From positions 1 to 7,259 of the forward strand of contig JALHPW010000248.1 in the NCBI GenBank assembly GCA_022842255.1: a DNA stretch of 7,259 bases, read 5' to 3'. The notes below the pieces were generated by a model. It was not told the origin of the DNA. It worked only from the letters and a program-made list of their open reading frames with translations, and did not search any database. Of this stretch, positions 1 to 6,875 are shown in pieces. The position numbers and the translations under genes are program-made. The stretch is from Saprospiraceae bacterium. GTDB taxonomy: Bacteria > Bacteroidota > Bacteroidia > Chitinophagales > Saprospiraceae. Each line of letters starts with the position of its first letter. Positions within the stretch are counted from its first letter, which is position 1.

Positions 1-153
1 TGCCGGGCTTCTAGGGCTTACCTTCATCAGGTTGTCGTAGCGCGCCTGCAGCATTTTGGCCTCAAGGCTCCCTGTTCCTGAAAACAGGTCCAAGGCTTCC
101 TGAGTCTTCTCTTCGTCGAGCAAGGTTTGAATTTGTTCGTAGCGTGTAGGCAT
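1..153 (-). CDS. N-terminal fragment of an unrecognised protein, possibly with an effector-associated (EAD-like) helical domain; 3' end outside window
   Basis: The open frame starts at the ATG whose complement lies at 151-153 and stays open for 51 codons to the window edge. It begins MPTRYEQIQTLLDEEKTQEA and continues through LDLF, then LEAKMLQARYDNLMKV. Composition is charged, leucine-rich and plainly helical, with no signal peptide, so a cytoplasmic protein is likely. The pattern 'I..LL.E.K..EALDLF' followed by 'LQARYDNL' recalls from memory the two-helix core of effector-associated domains (the EAD11-like group) that Bacteroidota and cyanobacteria place at the N-terminus of proteins carrying caspase/CHAT, TIR, NTPase or other effector domains. 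That family match is an inference. The body of the protein, which would decide its function, lies outside the window. An overlapping longer frame (27-227) is a cysteine/arginine-rich shadow. The upstream gene ends in a terminator at 205-247, so this gene is probably transcribed separately. Confidence 0.6.
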   Translation of the reverse strand, partial: MPTRYEQIQTLLDEEKTQEALDLFSGTGSLEAKMLQARYDNLMKVSPRSPA

Positions 154-204
154 GATGGGCTAGGTCTAAATTTGGAAATGCCGGCTCGAAGCAAACACAT
201 TTTT

Positions 205-247
205 AAAAAAGCCCCTCCCAACCTCAAAAATTCGAGGCGGGAAGGGC
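205..247 (-). terminator. Rho-independent terminator of the giant surface-protein gene
   Basis: On the minus strand, about 30 bases after the TAA at 278-280, a GC-rich stem forms between 234-247 and 211-225 (GCCCTTCCCGCCTC against GAGGTTGGGAGGGGC, with one or two mismatches or bulges). The loop is short and A/T-rich, and a run of six T residues (complement of 205-210) follows directly. This is the classic layout for ending the 278-5674 transcript. It also separates it from the gene at 1-153. Confidence 0.8.
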
Positions 248-277
248 AGCTGGTTTCTTTGGGGACTATTCAATGAC

Positions 278-3200
278 TTACTGCTTCACAAATTTCTCTA
301 TGGCGATTACTTGATTTTTAGACACAGCTTGCAGGAAGTACAGACCCGCTGGCAAGTCTCCGGCATCTACGGTTTGCAGAGTCTGACCCGTTTGGGTAAG
401 TTGCTCGAGCAATATCTGACCGGTGAGGCCGATGATTCGGAAGTACATCCCGGATGTAGCCACTTCGGGTAGTTCAACCGTGAACGTACCTGCATTGGGG
501 TTCGGGAAGATGCGAAGCGGAATGGTTCTGATCGGGTCGTATACTGCTACCACATCTTTACATTTACCCAAAGTATCAGCAGCCCAGATGGATTTGACCT
601 CTGCTTCACTTAGGTCACGATCAAACATTTCTAGCTCATCTATGATAATGTCCCAATGCGGGTTGACTGGATTTTTCCCGATTAACAAGGGAAGGTTCGG
701 GTTGGATGCATTGTAATTCCCTGTTGAACTGCTTGATTGGGTAAAGCCATTTGTTACGTTTCCAACATAGAAGGTAGCGGTCTGGGGGTTTACCGTTACC
801 GCAACAAAATTCCAGTCATTCAAGACAATTGGAGGCCCTTGCAAGTATAAGTATGTACTGCCTTGACCAATTATTAAGGTAGGTAAAGCACCTTGTATGG
901 AGAACGCGTACCCGTTATTTGCTCCAAATTTGTCTACAATTGGTTCGGTTTGGGTTCCACTAGCCGTATTAACCCAGGCATCTATTGAAAAACTGCCTGC
1001 TCCGAAGTTGAGGTCGGGAGCATCACCGACTTCCACATACCTGGAAGGGGCAGGAACACTGATATAGTGCAAGGCTCCACCTACTTTCCCAGGCACAGCA
1101 TCCGGGCCGTCTGGAGAACCAACAAAACCATTGGGTTTAGGGTCCCCTTCGTGGAAGTGAACGATATCGGCTACATTATCATCGCCTACCTGTTCATCCA
1201 TTGGCCACCAAGCAACCATTCCCGGAGGCGCTTCGACACAGTCGTCCTTTTCTTCTTTAAAACAAATATCATCTATGCCAAAGTCGCGGTAAAGGCCACC
1301 ACTCAATTGACGAATAACCACAAATAGTGGCCCAGCCGGTAGGGTTCCAGAATTCCAGCTGAAATCTTTGGGCGTCCAGGTCAAATTATTGGCAATGGTC
1401 TCGTCTCCGATATGCCCACCCCCACTTTGGATAACTACACCACTTGCATCTACAATGTCAACGGAAATGGGAAAATTCTGCGATGGATGCGCAAACCCAA
1501 GCGCCCATTTGAAGGAGAAGCAATAGTCTGTATTTGAATTTAAATTGACAGCGCTTCGCCATAATACAGTTGGACCCGAAGTACTGCTTCCATCTATGAC
1601 CAAAAAGTTCGGGGCTGAACTGGCACCATAATTCTGCCATCCGCTACAAAACGCGGAAAAATTTTGAATCACCCCATAACTACCTGTACTGCACCCAGTA
1701 CTTGGACCTGACAGTGCCGAGGTAAACCCAGCTGCACCAGAAGAAAAATCACCGTTTGCAATAAGGTTCGGGCTGGGCGACCCTCCTGACGGGCAGGCAC
1801 AGTTCTCCTCGTTGCAACTTACAGTCACTGTGAAACTACATGTAGCCGTATTGTCACAAGCATCGGTGGCAGTATAAACGACTACCGACGTGCCTTGATT
1901 AAAGGTTGTCCCGCTCGCATTGGCCGAAGCAACTGGGATATTGTTCACGATGTGCGTAATCCCTGGGAATCCGCAGTTGTCGTTGGCGGAAAGAAAACTG
2001 ATGCCGTTGACCACAATCGCGCAACTTGAAGGTATGGCGTTGGCCGACACATTGGGCGGGCAGGTTATCGTAGGTGGGTCACTTTCAGCAGTCTGTATGC
2101 CCATACTACAGGTGCTTGTATTTCCACAATAATCTGTCACGGTGAGCGTGACGGTTGTCGTGGTACATGCTTGGAGCACCGTCGGACTAACACTCATGCT
2201 TTGGATGCCACAATTATCCGTTGAACCGCCATCCACATAGGCTGGCGTGACTTGGAAGCTGCAGTCCGACCCTAAGTCTAATCCAATACCCAGGTTGCAA
2301 ACCGCCACTGGAGGTGTCACATCTGTCGCCGTATAAACCACGGAGGCTGTTGAAGTACTGCCATCCGAGCAGGTGGCTGTGACGCAATAGGTCATGGGCA
2401 CACAAGGCAACACTTGGGTTGTGTAGCTGGGCCCGATGTGGCCATCACACCATTGATAAGTAACCGGTTGCGGGCCAGAAGTAACTGCTGAAACGGTGAC
2501 GGTACAGTCTGTGTTTTGGGTAACTGAGATGGCGGTTTCGCAGGGCGCTACGGCTTTTGTAAAACAAATATCGTCTACAGCCCAGTCGCGATAATCATCC
2601 CCGGTTAGCTGGCGGATTGCAATATAGTATTGGCCGGAGGACAATGTGCCGGAGTTCCAATTGACCGAATAATTGACCCAGCCTGGCGCACCAGTCACAA
2701 CAAAGTTGCCTACTGCCGTAACGCCTGGGATTGGGATTCCAGACAAGTCAACAATATCAATGGAGATTGGGAATGTTTGAAATGGATGTTGAAATCCTAC
2801 AGACCATTTCAAGGAAAAACAATAATCCGTATTGCTGGTCAAGGAAACCGGGGTTTGCCATAAAACAGTAGGTCCCGCAGCAACGCTGCCATCCAGGGCA
2901 AGGAAATTAGGGGGAGATGCTGCCGCCAAAGGACCCCAGCCGCTACAAAAGGCTCCAATATTTGGATAGACACCATACCGGCCTGCGGCACAACCCGCTC
3001 CATTATCCCAGGCCAACCCAGAGCTAAACCCAACATTGCCCAATGTAAAGTTGCCATTTGCCACCAGGTTCTGGGAAGGGGGACCGTCGCATGCGCAGGA
3101 ATCACATCCAACGTAGATATTGTAACTACAAGTGGCCGTGTTCCCGCAATCATCCGTAGCCGTCCATGTAACAGCCGTGGCTCCGGCAGGGAAAAAGCCA

Positions 3201-5674
3201 CTGGGAGGGGCATTGTTTGTCAATACCACAAAGGGGTCGCAGTTATCCGAAGCGAATGGGGTTGGAAAAGGAACTACATAGGCCGTACAAAGCCCATTTG
3301 GCCCTATCGTTCCCACCACGGCTACGTTGTTGGGGCAATAGTCAATTACAGGCGGCACCATCTCCACTACATTGATTGGGGCTGAACAAGTGCTGGTATT
3401 GCCACACCAGTCCGTTACCGTCAAGACGACCGGGTAAACACCACATTGTGTAAACGTGCTCTGGGAAATAGACAGCTGGAATGGGCACTCATCACTGGAG
3501 CCTAAGTTCACGTCATTTGGCGAGAGGCTTGCCGTGCAATTCGCATTCATAATGATGCTCAAACCACCCACACAAGACGCGATTGGTGGCGTATTATCCA
3601 CAATGACCACCGTTTGGCAAATCGTGGCGACACATCCGTTGCCGGAAATGGTCAAGCAAACATTATAGCTCTCACAGGTTGAAAATTGCCACATCGGGTT
3701 GGGCAAAGTGCTTTCGCAAGTCGTTGGGTCGCCATCAAAATCCCAGCAATATTGAAGCGGGGCCGGGCCGATGGAAGTGCTCGTAAACTGCACCTTGCCA
3801 CAGTTGTCCAGGTTTTGGAACGTAAAATCGGCCTCACAAACCTCCCGCATACAGATATCATCCAGTCCGAAATCTCGTTGTGCCCCTCCCGTCATCTGAC
3901 GGATGGCAATTTGTTGAAGCCCGTTCAGGCTGGCATTGACCCAGGTGATGGAGTATTGTGTCCATCCGGTTGAATTAACGGTATAGGTTGCTGTTGGCGT
4001 CACCAATACCCCTCCAAGGGTTACGCCTAAGTCAAATTGCTGGGTATAAACACTGGCCACCCAAAAGGAGAAGCAATAGGTTTTACCAGGGCTGACATTC
4101 ACCTGATTTGTCCACACGTCAGCAGCAGCATTTGGGTTACCATCAATCACCAAGAATTGGCTCAATGGGTTGTTTCCATAGGTATGGTCATAAAAATTTG
4201 CCGTCCAGCCAGGGCATTTGTCGGTAAACTTTGGCAAAACACAATAGGTGTTTGAAATACAAACCCCACAACCCAGCGGAATACCAGACCCAAAATCGAC
4301 ATTACCCGCAGTAAAAGTGCCGTTCAATACCATGTTCTGCCCACTGGTGCCGCCACTTGGGCACGCGCACATACCCGATTCGCAAAACACCGTAATGTGC
4401 ACGGAGCAAGTATCTGTATTGCCACATTCATCTTCTCCAGTAACCACAACCACTGTGGGTCCGGCAGAAAGCACCGAGCCTTGTGCAGGAACACTGCTTA
4501 TTGCCACCGTTCCACAATTATCCACTGCCCCAATATTAAGTTGGGGCATGATGCCCGTGCAAATACCCTGCGGGTTTACACTGCCTTGTACCGATAGATT
4601 GGGCGGACAATCCAGGGTAGGCGGCACACTTTCGGAGGCCAGTACGCCTACCGTACATTCACTGGTGTTCTCACACAAATCCGTTACGGTCAAAGTGATT
4701 GGGTAAAAACCACAGCCCGTGATCAGACTGGGGCTAACGGACATGAATGCAATGCCACAGTTGTCGGACGAGCCACCATCAATCAGCCCAGGAGTGAGGA
4801 TAGCCGAACAGTTTGCGTCCAATTCAATGCTGATACCAGAACACAAGGCCGTAGGCGGTTCCAAATCCTCTACCTGTATGGATTGGCAAATCAGGTCGGT
4901 ACAACCACCTTTGCTTACCTCCAGGCACACATTATAGTTGCCGCATGCCGTAAATGTGTGGGTCGGGTTGGGTTGAGTCGAAACATTGGCATTGCCACTG
5001 TTGGGATCGTCGAAGTTCCAGGCATAGGTTAGCGGGGATTGCCCTATGGATTGATTGAAAAAAGAAACGTTCAAACCACAAGCAGCATCAGGGACAAAGG
5101 CAAAATCGGCCATGAGTGGCGCCCCAAACTCGATATCATCAATCCCAAAATCCCGAAAAGCGCCAGCAGTTACCTGACGAATGGCAAGAACACTGCCCGA
5201 TATTCCGCTAAAATTGAGACTATACTGCGTCCAAACGGGGCTGCCCTGTTGAACTGGGAATGTGGCACCCGGAACCGTCACCCCATCTACCGTGAGCTCG
5301 AGATCAAAGGCCTGATCGTATTGACTGACCACCCAAAAAGAAAAGCAATAATTGACATTGGCCTGAATGGGGGTGGATTTGCGCCACACGTCAACCCCGC
5401 CACCCGTGCTTCCATCGATAATCAAAAAATTGCCGCTCCCGGAAGTGTGGTCAGGAACATTATCCCATCCAGCGCATTTGACTTGAAAATTTGTACTGAC
5501 ACAGTGGGAATTGGAAACACAAGCACAACTTTGGGCCAACCCGGAGGTAAACTCGGTATAACCCTGTTCAAAATCTCCATTGGTAAGGATGTTACAACAA
5601 GCGGGCGCCTGTGCCCAAACCGGGCTCGCAAACCCGATGCTTGCACATAAAAGGGGTAGGAAAAAGCGATTCAT
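278..5674 (-). CDS. Giant T9SS-exported multidomain surface protein with four repeated jelly-roll-like modules, PKD-like, HYR-like and LamG domains
   Basis: The protein has 1798 residues. A signal peptide (MNRFFLPLLC..., cleavage likely after AQA at 21-23) sends it to the periplasm. The C-terminal domain at about 1715-1798 (FPNPNAGTF at 1723-1731, LPAGLYFL at 1774-1781, terminal FVKQ) marks it for type IX secretion across the outer membrane. In order: jelly-roll-like modules at 27-186, 447-611, 868-1040 and 1302-1474, each opening with N-G-(D/N/T)-F and closing near R-D-(F/W)-x-x-D-D; PKD-like domains at about 188-270 and 613-693 (YAWNFDDP, YCWDFDGDP) and a divergent Ig-like one at 1044-1119; HYR-like pairs at 271-431, 694-857 and 1119-1287, with six copies of C-x-N-T-x-x-C; and LamG at about 1480-1707. 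By hand count it has about 85 cysteines, all but one at or before residue 1479, suggesting a disulfide-stabilised rod. No catalytic domain was recognised. Adhesion, glycan binding or matrix function is inferred from the domain types. The ATG at 5674 is chosen because it directly precedes the signal peptide. The gene appears monocistronic, with its own candidate promoter and a terminator. Confidence 0.95.
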   Translation of the reverse strand: MNRFFLPLLCASIGFASPVWAQAPACCNILTNGDFEQGYTEFTSGLAQSCACVSNSHCVSTNFQVKCAGWDNVPDHTSGSGNFLIIDGSTGGGVDVWRKSTPIQANVNYCFSFWVVSQYDQAFDLELTVDGVTVPGATFPVQQGSPVWTQYSLNFSGISGSVLAIRQVTAGAFRDFGIDDIEFGAPLMADFAFVPDAACGLNVSFFNQSIGQSPLTYAWNFDDPNSGNANVSTQPNPTHTFTACGNYNVCLEVSKGGCTDLICQSIQVEDLEPPTALCSGISIELDANCSAILTPGLIDGGSSDNCGIAFMSVSPSLITGCGFYPITLTVTDLCENTSECTVGVLASESVPPTLDCPPNLSVQGSVNPQGICTGIMPQLNIGAVDNCGTVAISSVPAQGSVLSAGPTVVVVTGEDECGNTDTCSVHITVFCESGMCACPSGGTSGQNMVLNGTFTAGNVDFGSGIPLGCGVCISNTYCVLPKFTDKCPGWTANFYDHTYGNNPLSQFLVIDGNPNAAADVWTNQVNVSPGKTYCFSFWVASVYTQQFDLGVTLGGVLVTPTATYTVNSTGWTQYSITWVNASLNGLQQIAIRQMTGGAQRDFGLDDICMREVCEADFTFQNLDNCGKVQFTSTSIGPAPLQYCWDFDGDPTTCESTLPNPMWQFSTCESYNVCLTISGNGCVATICQTVVIVDNTPPIASCVGGLSIIMNANCTASLSPNDVNLGSSDECPFQLSISQSTFTQCGVYPVVLTVTDWCGNTSTCSAPINVVEMVPPVIDYCPNNVAVVGTIGPNGLCTAYVVPFPTPFASDNCDPFVVLTNNAPPSGFFPAGATAVTWTATDDCGNTATCSYNIYVGCDSCACDGPPSQNLVANGNFTLGNVGFSSGLAWDNGAGCAAGRYGVYPNIGAFCSGWGPLAAASPPNFLALDGSVAAGPTVLWQTPVSLTSNTDYCFSLKWSVGFQHPFQTFPISIDIVDLSGIPIPGVTAVGNFVVTGAPGWVNYSVNWNSGTLSSGQYYIAIRQLTGDDYRDWAVDDICFTKAVAPCETAISVTQNTDCTVTVSAVTSGPQPVTYQWCDGHIGPSYTTQVLPCVPMTYCVTATCSDGSTSTASVVYTATDVTPPVAVCNLGIGLDLGSDCSFQVTPAYVDGGSTDNCGIQSMSVSPTVLQACTTTTVTLTVTDYCGNTSTCSMGIQTAESDPPTITCPPNVSANAIPSSCAIVVNGISFLSANDNCGFPGITHIVNNIPVASANASGTTFNQGTSVVVYTATDACDNTATCSFTVTVSCNEENCACPSGGSPSPNLIANGDFSSGAAGFTSALSGPSTGCSTGSYGVIQNFSAFCSGWQNYGASSAPNFLVIDGSSTSGPTVLWRSAVNLNSNTDYCFSFKWALGFAHPSQNFPISVDIVDASGVVIQSGGGHIGDETIANNLTWTPKDFSWNSGTLPAGPLFVVIRQLSGGLYRDFGIDDICFKEEKDDCVEAPPGMVAWWPMDEQVGDDNVADIVHFHEGDPKPNGFVGSPDGPDAVPGKVGGALHYISVPAPSRYVEVGDAPDLNFGAGSFSIDAWVNTASGTQTEPIVDKFGANNGYAFSIQGALPTLIIGQGSTYLYLQGPPIVLNDWNFVAVTVNPQTATFYVGNVTNGFTQSSSSTGNYNASNPNLPLLIGKNPVNPHWDIIIDELEMFDRDLSEAEVKSIWAADTLGKCKDVVAVYDPIRTIPLRIFPNPNAGTFTVELPEVATSGMYFRIIGLTGQILLEQLTQTGQTLQTVDAGDLPAGLYFLQAVSKNQVIAIEKFVKQ
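281..532 (-). other. Type IX secretion C-terminal sorting domain of the giant protein (residues 1715-1798)
   Basis: The features are an N-terminal FPNPNAGTFTVELP motif (1723-1736), a central I-x-G-L-T-G-Q-I-L (1747-1755), a D-L-P-A-G-L-Y-F-L strand (1773-1781) and a basic FVKQ end. This is the type-A sorting domain of the por-secretion family. In known cases it is cleaved when the cargo is attached to or released from the surface. The second T9SS cargo at 7076-7259 carries the same LPAGLYFLQ signature. Confidence 0.9.
554..1237 (-). other. LamG/concanavalin-like domain within the giant protein (residues about 1480-1707)
   Basis: The LamG-like features are the opening strand MVAWWPMDE (1486-1494), YVEVGDAPDLNFG (1546-1558), SFSIDAWVN (1561-1569), WNFVAVTV (1621-1628), PLLIG (1662-1666), and the closing IDELEMFDRDLSEAEV (1678-1693). 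Such domains usually bind glycans or proteins at the surface. Cysteines at 1479 and 1705 bracket the domain and may be linked. Confidence 0.85.
1253..1771 (-). repeat. Repeat unit 4, jelly-roll-like module only (residues 1302-1474)
   Basis: This unit lacks the PKD and HYR domains. It matches unit 3 best: GSYGVIQNFSAFCSGW here against GRYGVYPNIGAFCSGW there, then NTDYCFSFKW against NTDYCFSLKW, and RDFGIDDICF at 1463-1472. It passes straight into the LamG domain. Confidence 0.85.
1772..3073 (-). repeat. Repeat unit 3 of the giant protein (residues 868-1301)
   Basis: About 434 codons: jelly-roll-like module (868-1040, ending RDWAVDDICF) of the second subtype. Where units 1 and 2 have a PKD domain, a divergent Ig-like domain with YQWCDGH (1073-1079) stands here. 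Two HYR-like domains follow (DNCG at 1153-1156 and 1232-1235) and the linker CNEENCACPSGG (1287-1298) closes the unit. Confidence 0.85.
3074..4336 (-). repeat. Repeat unit 2 of the giant protein (residues 447-867)
   Basis: About 421 codons with the same domain order as unit 1: jelly-roll-like module (447-611, ending RDFGLDDIC), PKD-like domain (613-693), then two HYR-like domains with WCGNTSTC at 756-763 and DCGNTATC at 842-849. It closes with a CDSCACDG linker (857-864). By eye the module is closest to unit 1 (CISNTYCV here against CVSNSHCV there), suggesting the two arose by tandem duplication. Confidence 0.85.
4337..5596 (-). repeat. Repeat unit 1 of the giant protein (residues 27-446)
   Basis: About 420 codons: jelly-roll-like module (27-186), PKD-like domain (188-270), then two HYR-like domains with DNCG at 304-307 and 385-388. 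It ends in a linker containing CACPSGG (436-442). The module has the 'C-[VI]-S-N-x-x-C-V' cysteine pattern shared only with unit 2, and it ends RDFGIDD (174-180). Confidence 0.85.
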
Positions 5675-5715
5675 GGTGTGTGGTTTAGACGTTTATGAGA
5701 GACTTATTCAGGCTC

Positions 5716-5743
5716 TAAAACTATACACACTCCGCACCAGCAA
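5716..5743 (-). promoter_or_regulatory. Candidate promoter of the giant surface-protein gene
   Basis: On the minus strand a TTG (complement of 5741-5743) stands 17 bases before TAGTTTTA (complement of 5716-5723). The latter is one base off the Bacteroidota -7 element TAnnTTTG. Transcription would begin near 5709, giving a leader of about 35 bases. This fits by position and consensus only. Confidence 0.4.
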
Positions 5744-5762
5744 TCCTAGACAAATGACCATT

Positions 5763-5782
5763 GGTATCTTCTCGTGGATACC
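5763..5782. repeat. GGTATC-N8-GATACC inverted repeat in the divergent intergenic region, possible operator
   Basis: Perfect 6-base arms (5763-5768 and 5777-5782) are separated by 8 bases. A further GATACCC copy lies at 5852-5858, directly before the regulator's ATG. The repeat sits between the two candidate promoters, where a regulator would act. Arms this short can occur by chance. Confidence 0.3.
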
Positions 5783-5817
5783 CGGTCAGAAATAAATGAG
5801 ATTCGGCAGGGTAAGAT

Positions 5818-5825
5818 TACTTTTG
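5818..5825 (+). promoter_or_regulatory. Candidate -7 promoter element of the LytTR regulator gene
   Basis: TACTTTTG matches the Bacteroidota -7 element TAnnTTTG exactly and lies 35 bases before the ATG at 5861, giving a leader of roughly 30 bases. No TTG or TTTG occurs 17-23 bases upstream, so the -33 half is missing or degenerate. Confidence 0.4.
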
Positions 5826-5860
5826 GGCTCACGATTTGTAAGCTAAATCTTGATACCCAT

Positions 5861-6619
5861 ATGTCAAAAACCCCGATTCGGATACTCCTGGTGGATGATG
5901 AGCAACCCTGCCGCGATGTAGTCCGATTTATTTTAAGTACCCATTATCCAGAAGCTTCCATCGTCGGTGAGGCCACTTCGCTTGCGGAGGCAGAAACCAT
6001 GGTCCCTAAGCTTTTCCCCGATTTAATTTTATTGGATGTGGACCTGGGGGATGGCACAGGATTCGACTTGCTCGACCGCTTTCCACAGCCGAATTTCAAG
6101 GTTGTTTTTACGACTGCTCACGACGAATTTGCCCTGCTCGCATTTCGATACAGCGCCTTAGATTATTTGCTAAAACCTGTTGACCCTGAGGAGCTTATCG
6201 ATGCCGTTCAAAAGGTGGCCATCCCCACTGAATCCCAGGTGTATCATCGGCAGCTGGAACAACTGCAGCACCACAGGAGTACACGCCGTTTTGACCGAAT
6301 CACCCTGAATACCGGCGATGGGCTGCTGTTCATCACCACTGATGAAATTACCCGCCTCGAAGCGAACGGGAACTACAGCTTTGTATTCTTGGAAAACGGC
6401 GAACGCCACCTCGCAGCACAATCCTTGGCCAGTTTTGAGGAAATGTTGCCTGGCCCCCCATTCTTTCGGGCGCACCAGTCGCACATGGTCAATATCTCGT
6501 TCGTGCGCAAACTCGCCAAAGATGATGGCGAAAGCCTACTGATGACCGATAAGTCTGTCATCCCATTGGCCAGGAGACGTAAAGAGGCGTTTATTGGGAT
6601 TATGCGAGGGGAGGGCTAG
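5861..6619 (+). CDS. LytTR-family DNA-binding response regulator
   Basis: The protein has 252 residues and is a cytoplasmic transcription regulator of the LytR/AlgR type. The receiver domain (about 5-120) has the acidic pair D12-D13, phospho-acceptor D59 in LILLDVDLGDG, the conserved threonine at T84/T85 (VVFTTAHDE) and K105 in YLLKPVDP. A Q/H-rich linker (about 126-143) leads to the LytTR DNA-binding domain (about 144-250) with ITRLEANGNYSFVFL, the typical FFRAHQSHMVNISFVRKL segment (201-218) and IPLARRRKEAF (234-244). The start at 5861 gives the normal receiver N-terminus MSKTPIRILLVDDE. The frame is open back to an ATG at 5774, but those 29 extra residues resemble no domain and would cover the -7 element. 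Partners of this family are usually LytS/YehU-type histidine kinases. None is adjacent, so it is an orphan locally. It is transcribed away from the giant surface-protein gene and may control it, or itself. Confidence 0.95.
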   Translation: MSKTPIRILLVDDEQPCRDVVRFILSTHYPEASIVGEATSLAEAETMVPKLFPDLILLDVDLGDGTGFDLLDRFPQPNFKVVFTTAHDEFALLAFRYSALDYLLKPVDPEELIDAVQKVAIPTESQVYHRQLEQLQHHRSTRRFDRITLNTGDGLLFITTDEITRLEANGNYSFVFLENGERHLAAQSLASFEEMLPGPPFFRAHQSHMVNISFVRKLAKDDGESLLMTDKSVIPLARRRKEAFIGIMRGEG

Positions 6620-6631
6620 GGGGGCACAAAA

Positions 6632-6668
6632 AAAGGCTAACATTCTGACAATCAGATTGTTAGCCTTT
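6632..6668. terminator. Bidirectional terminator between the LytTR regulator and tRNA-Lys
   Basis: Two 17-base arms (6632-6648 and 6652-6668) pair at all but one position, with a CAA loop. For minus-strand transcription (the tRNA) the stem is followed by seven T residues (complement of 6628-6634), a strong intrinsic terminator. For the plus-strand regulator the T-run is short (TTT inside the stem end), so it should be weaker in that direction. Confidence 0.85.
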
Positions 6669-6675
6669 AAAGTTG

Positions 6676-6748
6676 TGATCTCGATGGGACTCGAACCCAT
6701 GACTCCTTGATTAAAAGTCAAGTGCTCTACCGACTGAGCTACGAGATC
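6676..6748 (-). tRNA. tRNA-Lys (anticodon UUU)
   Basis: The minus strand folds as a complete 73-base cloverleaf. The acceptor pair is GATCTCG/CGAGATC, the D-arm GCTC-AGTCGGTA-GAGC, the anticodon stem CTTGA/TCAAG around loop CTTTTAA (anticodon TTT, reading AAA/AAG), the variable loop GAGTC, and the T-arm ATGGG-TTCGAGT-CCCAT. The discriminator base is A. The 3' CCA is not encoded (CAA follows), so it must be added enzymatically. It stands alone, with its own promoter and terminator. Confidence 0.97.
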
Positions 6749-6766
6749 AATTTTCAAAAACGGCTG

Positions 6767-6799
6767 CAAAGATAAGTCCACCTGTTGCAAAAAAACAAA
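6767..6799 (-). promoter_or_regulatory. Promoter of tRNA-Lys, near-perfect Bacteroidota consensus
   Basis: On the minus strand TTTG (complement of 6796-6799), 21 bases, then TATCTTTG (complement of 6767-6774) match the Bacteroidota TTTG / TAnnTTTG promoter. Initiation would fall near 6760, about a dozen bases before the mature tRNA 5' end. A T7 tract lies directly after the -33 box. Confidence 0.7.
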
Positions 6800-6875
6800 C
6801 CTCACTTAAAATTTTTACCAATGATTATTTGGAAAAGGGGGGTAATGTGGGGGGCGATTCCAAAAATCATACGGT

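Noticed and set aside
8..10. Lipoprotein lipobox in the giant protein's signal peptide (residues 7-10, PLLC)
   Set aside because: The cysteine is too close to the N-terminus and the preceding residues do not fit a lipobox. A signal peptidase I site (AQA) follows at 21-23. Coordinates given are residue numbers.
167..195. Possible promoter for the gene at 1-153 (TTTG, 17 bases, CAAATTTA on the minus strand)
   Set aside because: Two mismatches in the -7 element in an A/T-rich region make it too weak to call, and it overlaps the approach to the upstream terminator.
2839..3213. 124-codon minus-strand frame overlapping the giant gene
   Set aside because: It is in another frame of a clearly coding region, with an arginine/tryptophan/leucine-rich composition and no motif.
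5039..5650. 203-codon plus-strand open frame
   Set aside because: It lies wholly antisense to the jelly-roll and PKD coding region of the giant protein and has no recognisable domain, so it is a coding shadow.
5774..5860. Upstream ATG extending the LytTR regulator by 29 residues
   Set aside because: The extension matches no receiver-domain N-terminus and would overlap the TACTTTTG promoter element. The ATG at 5861 gives the family's standard start.
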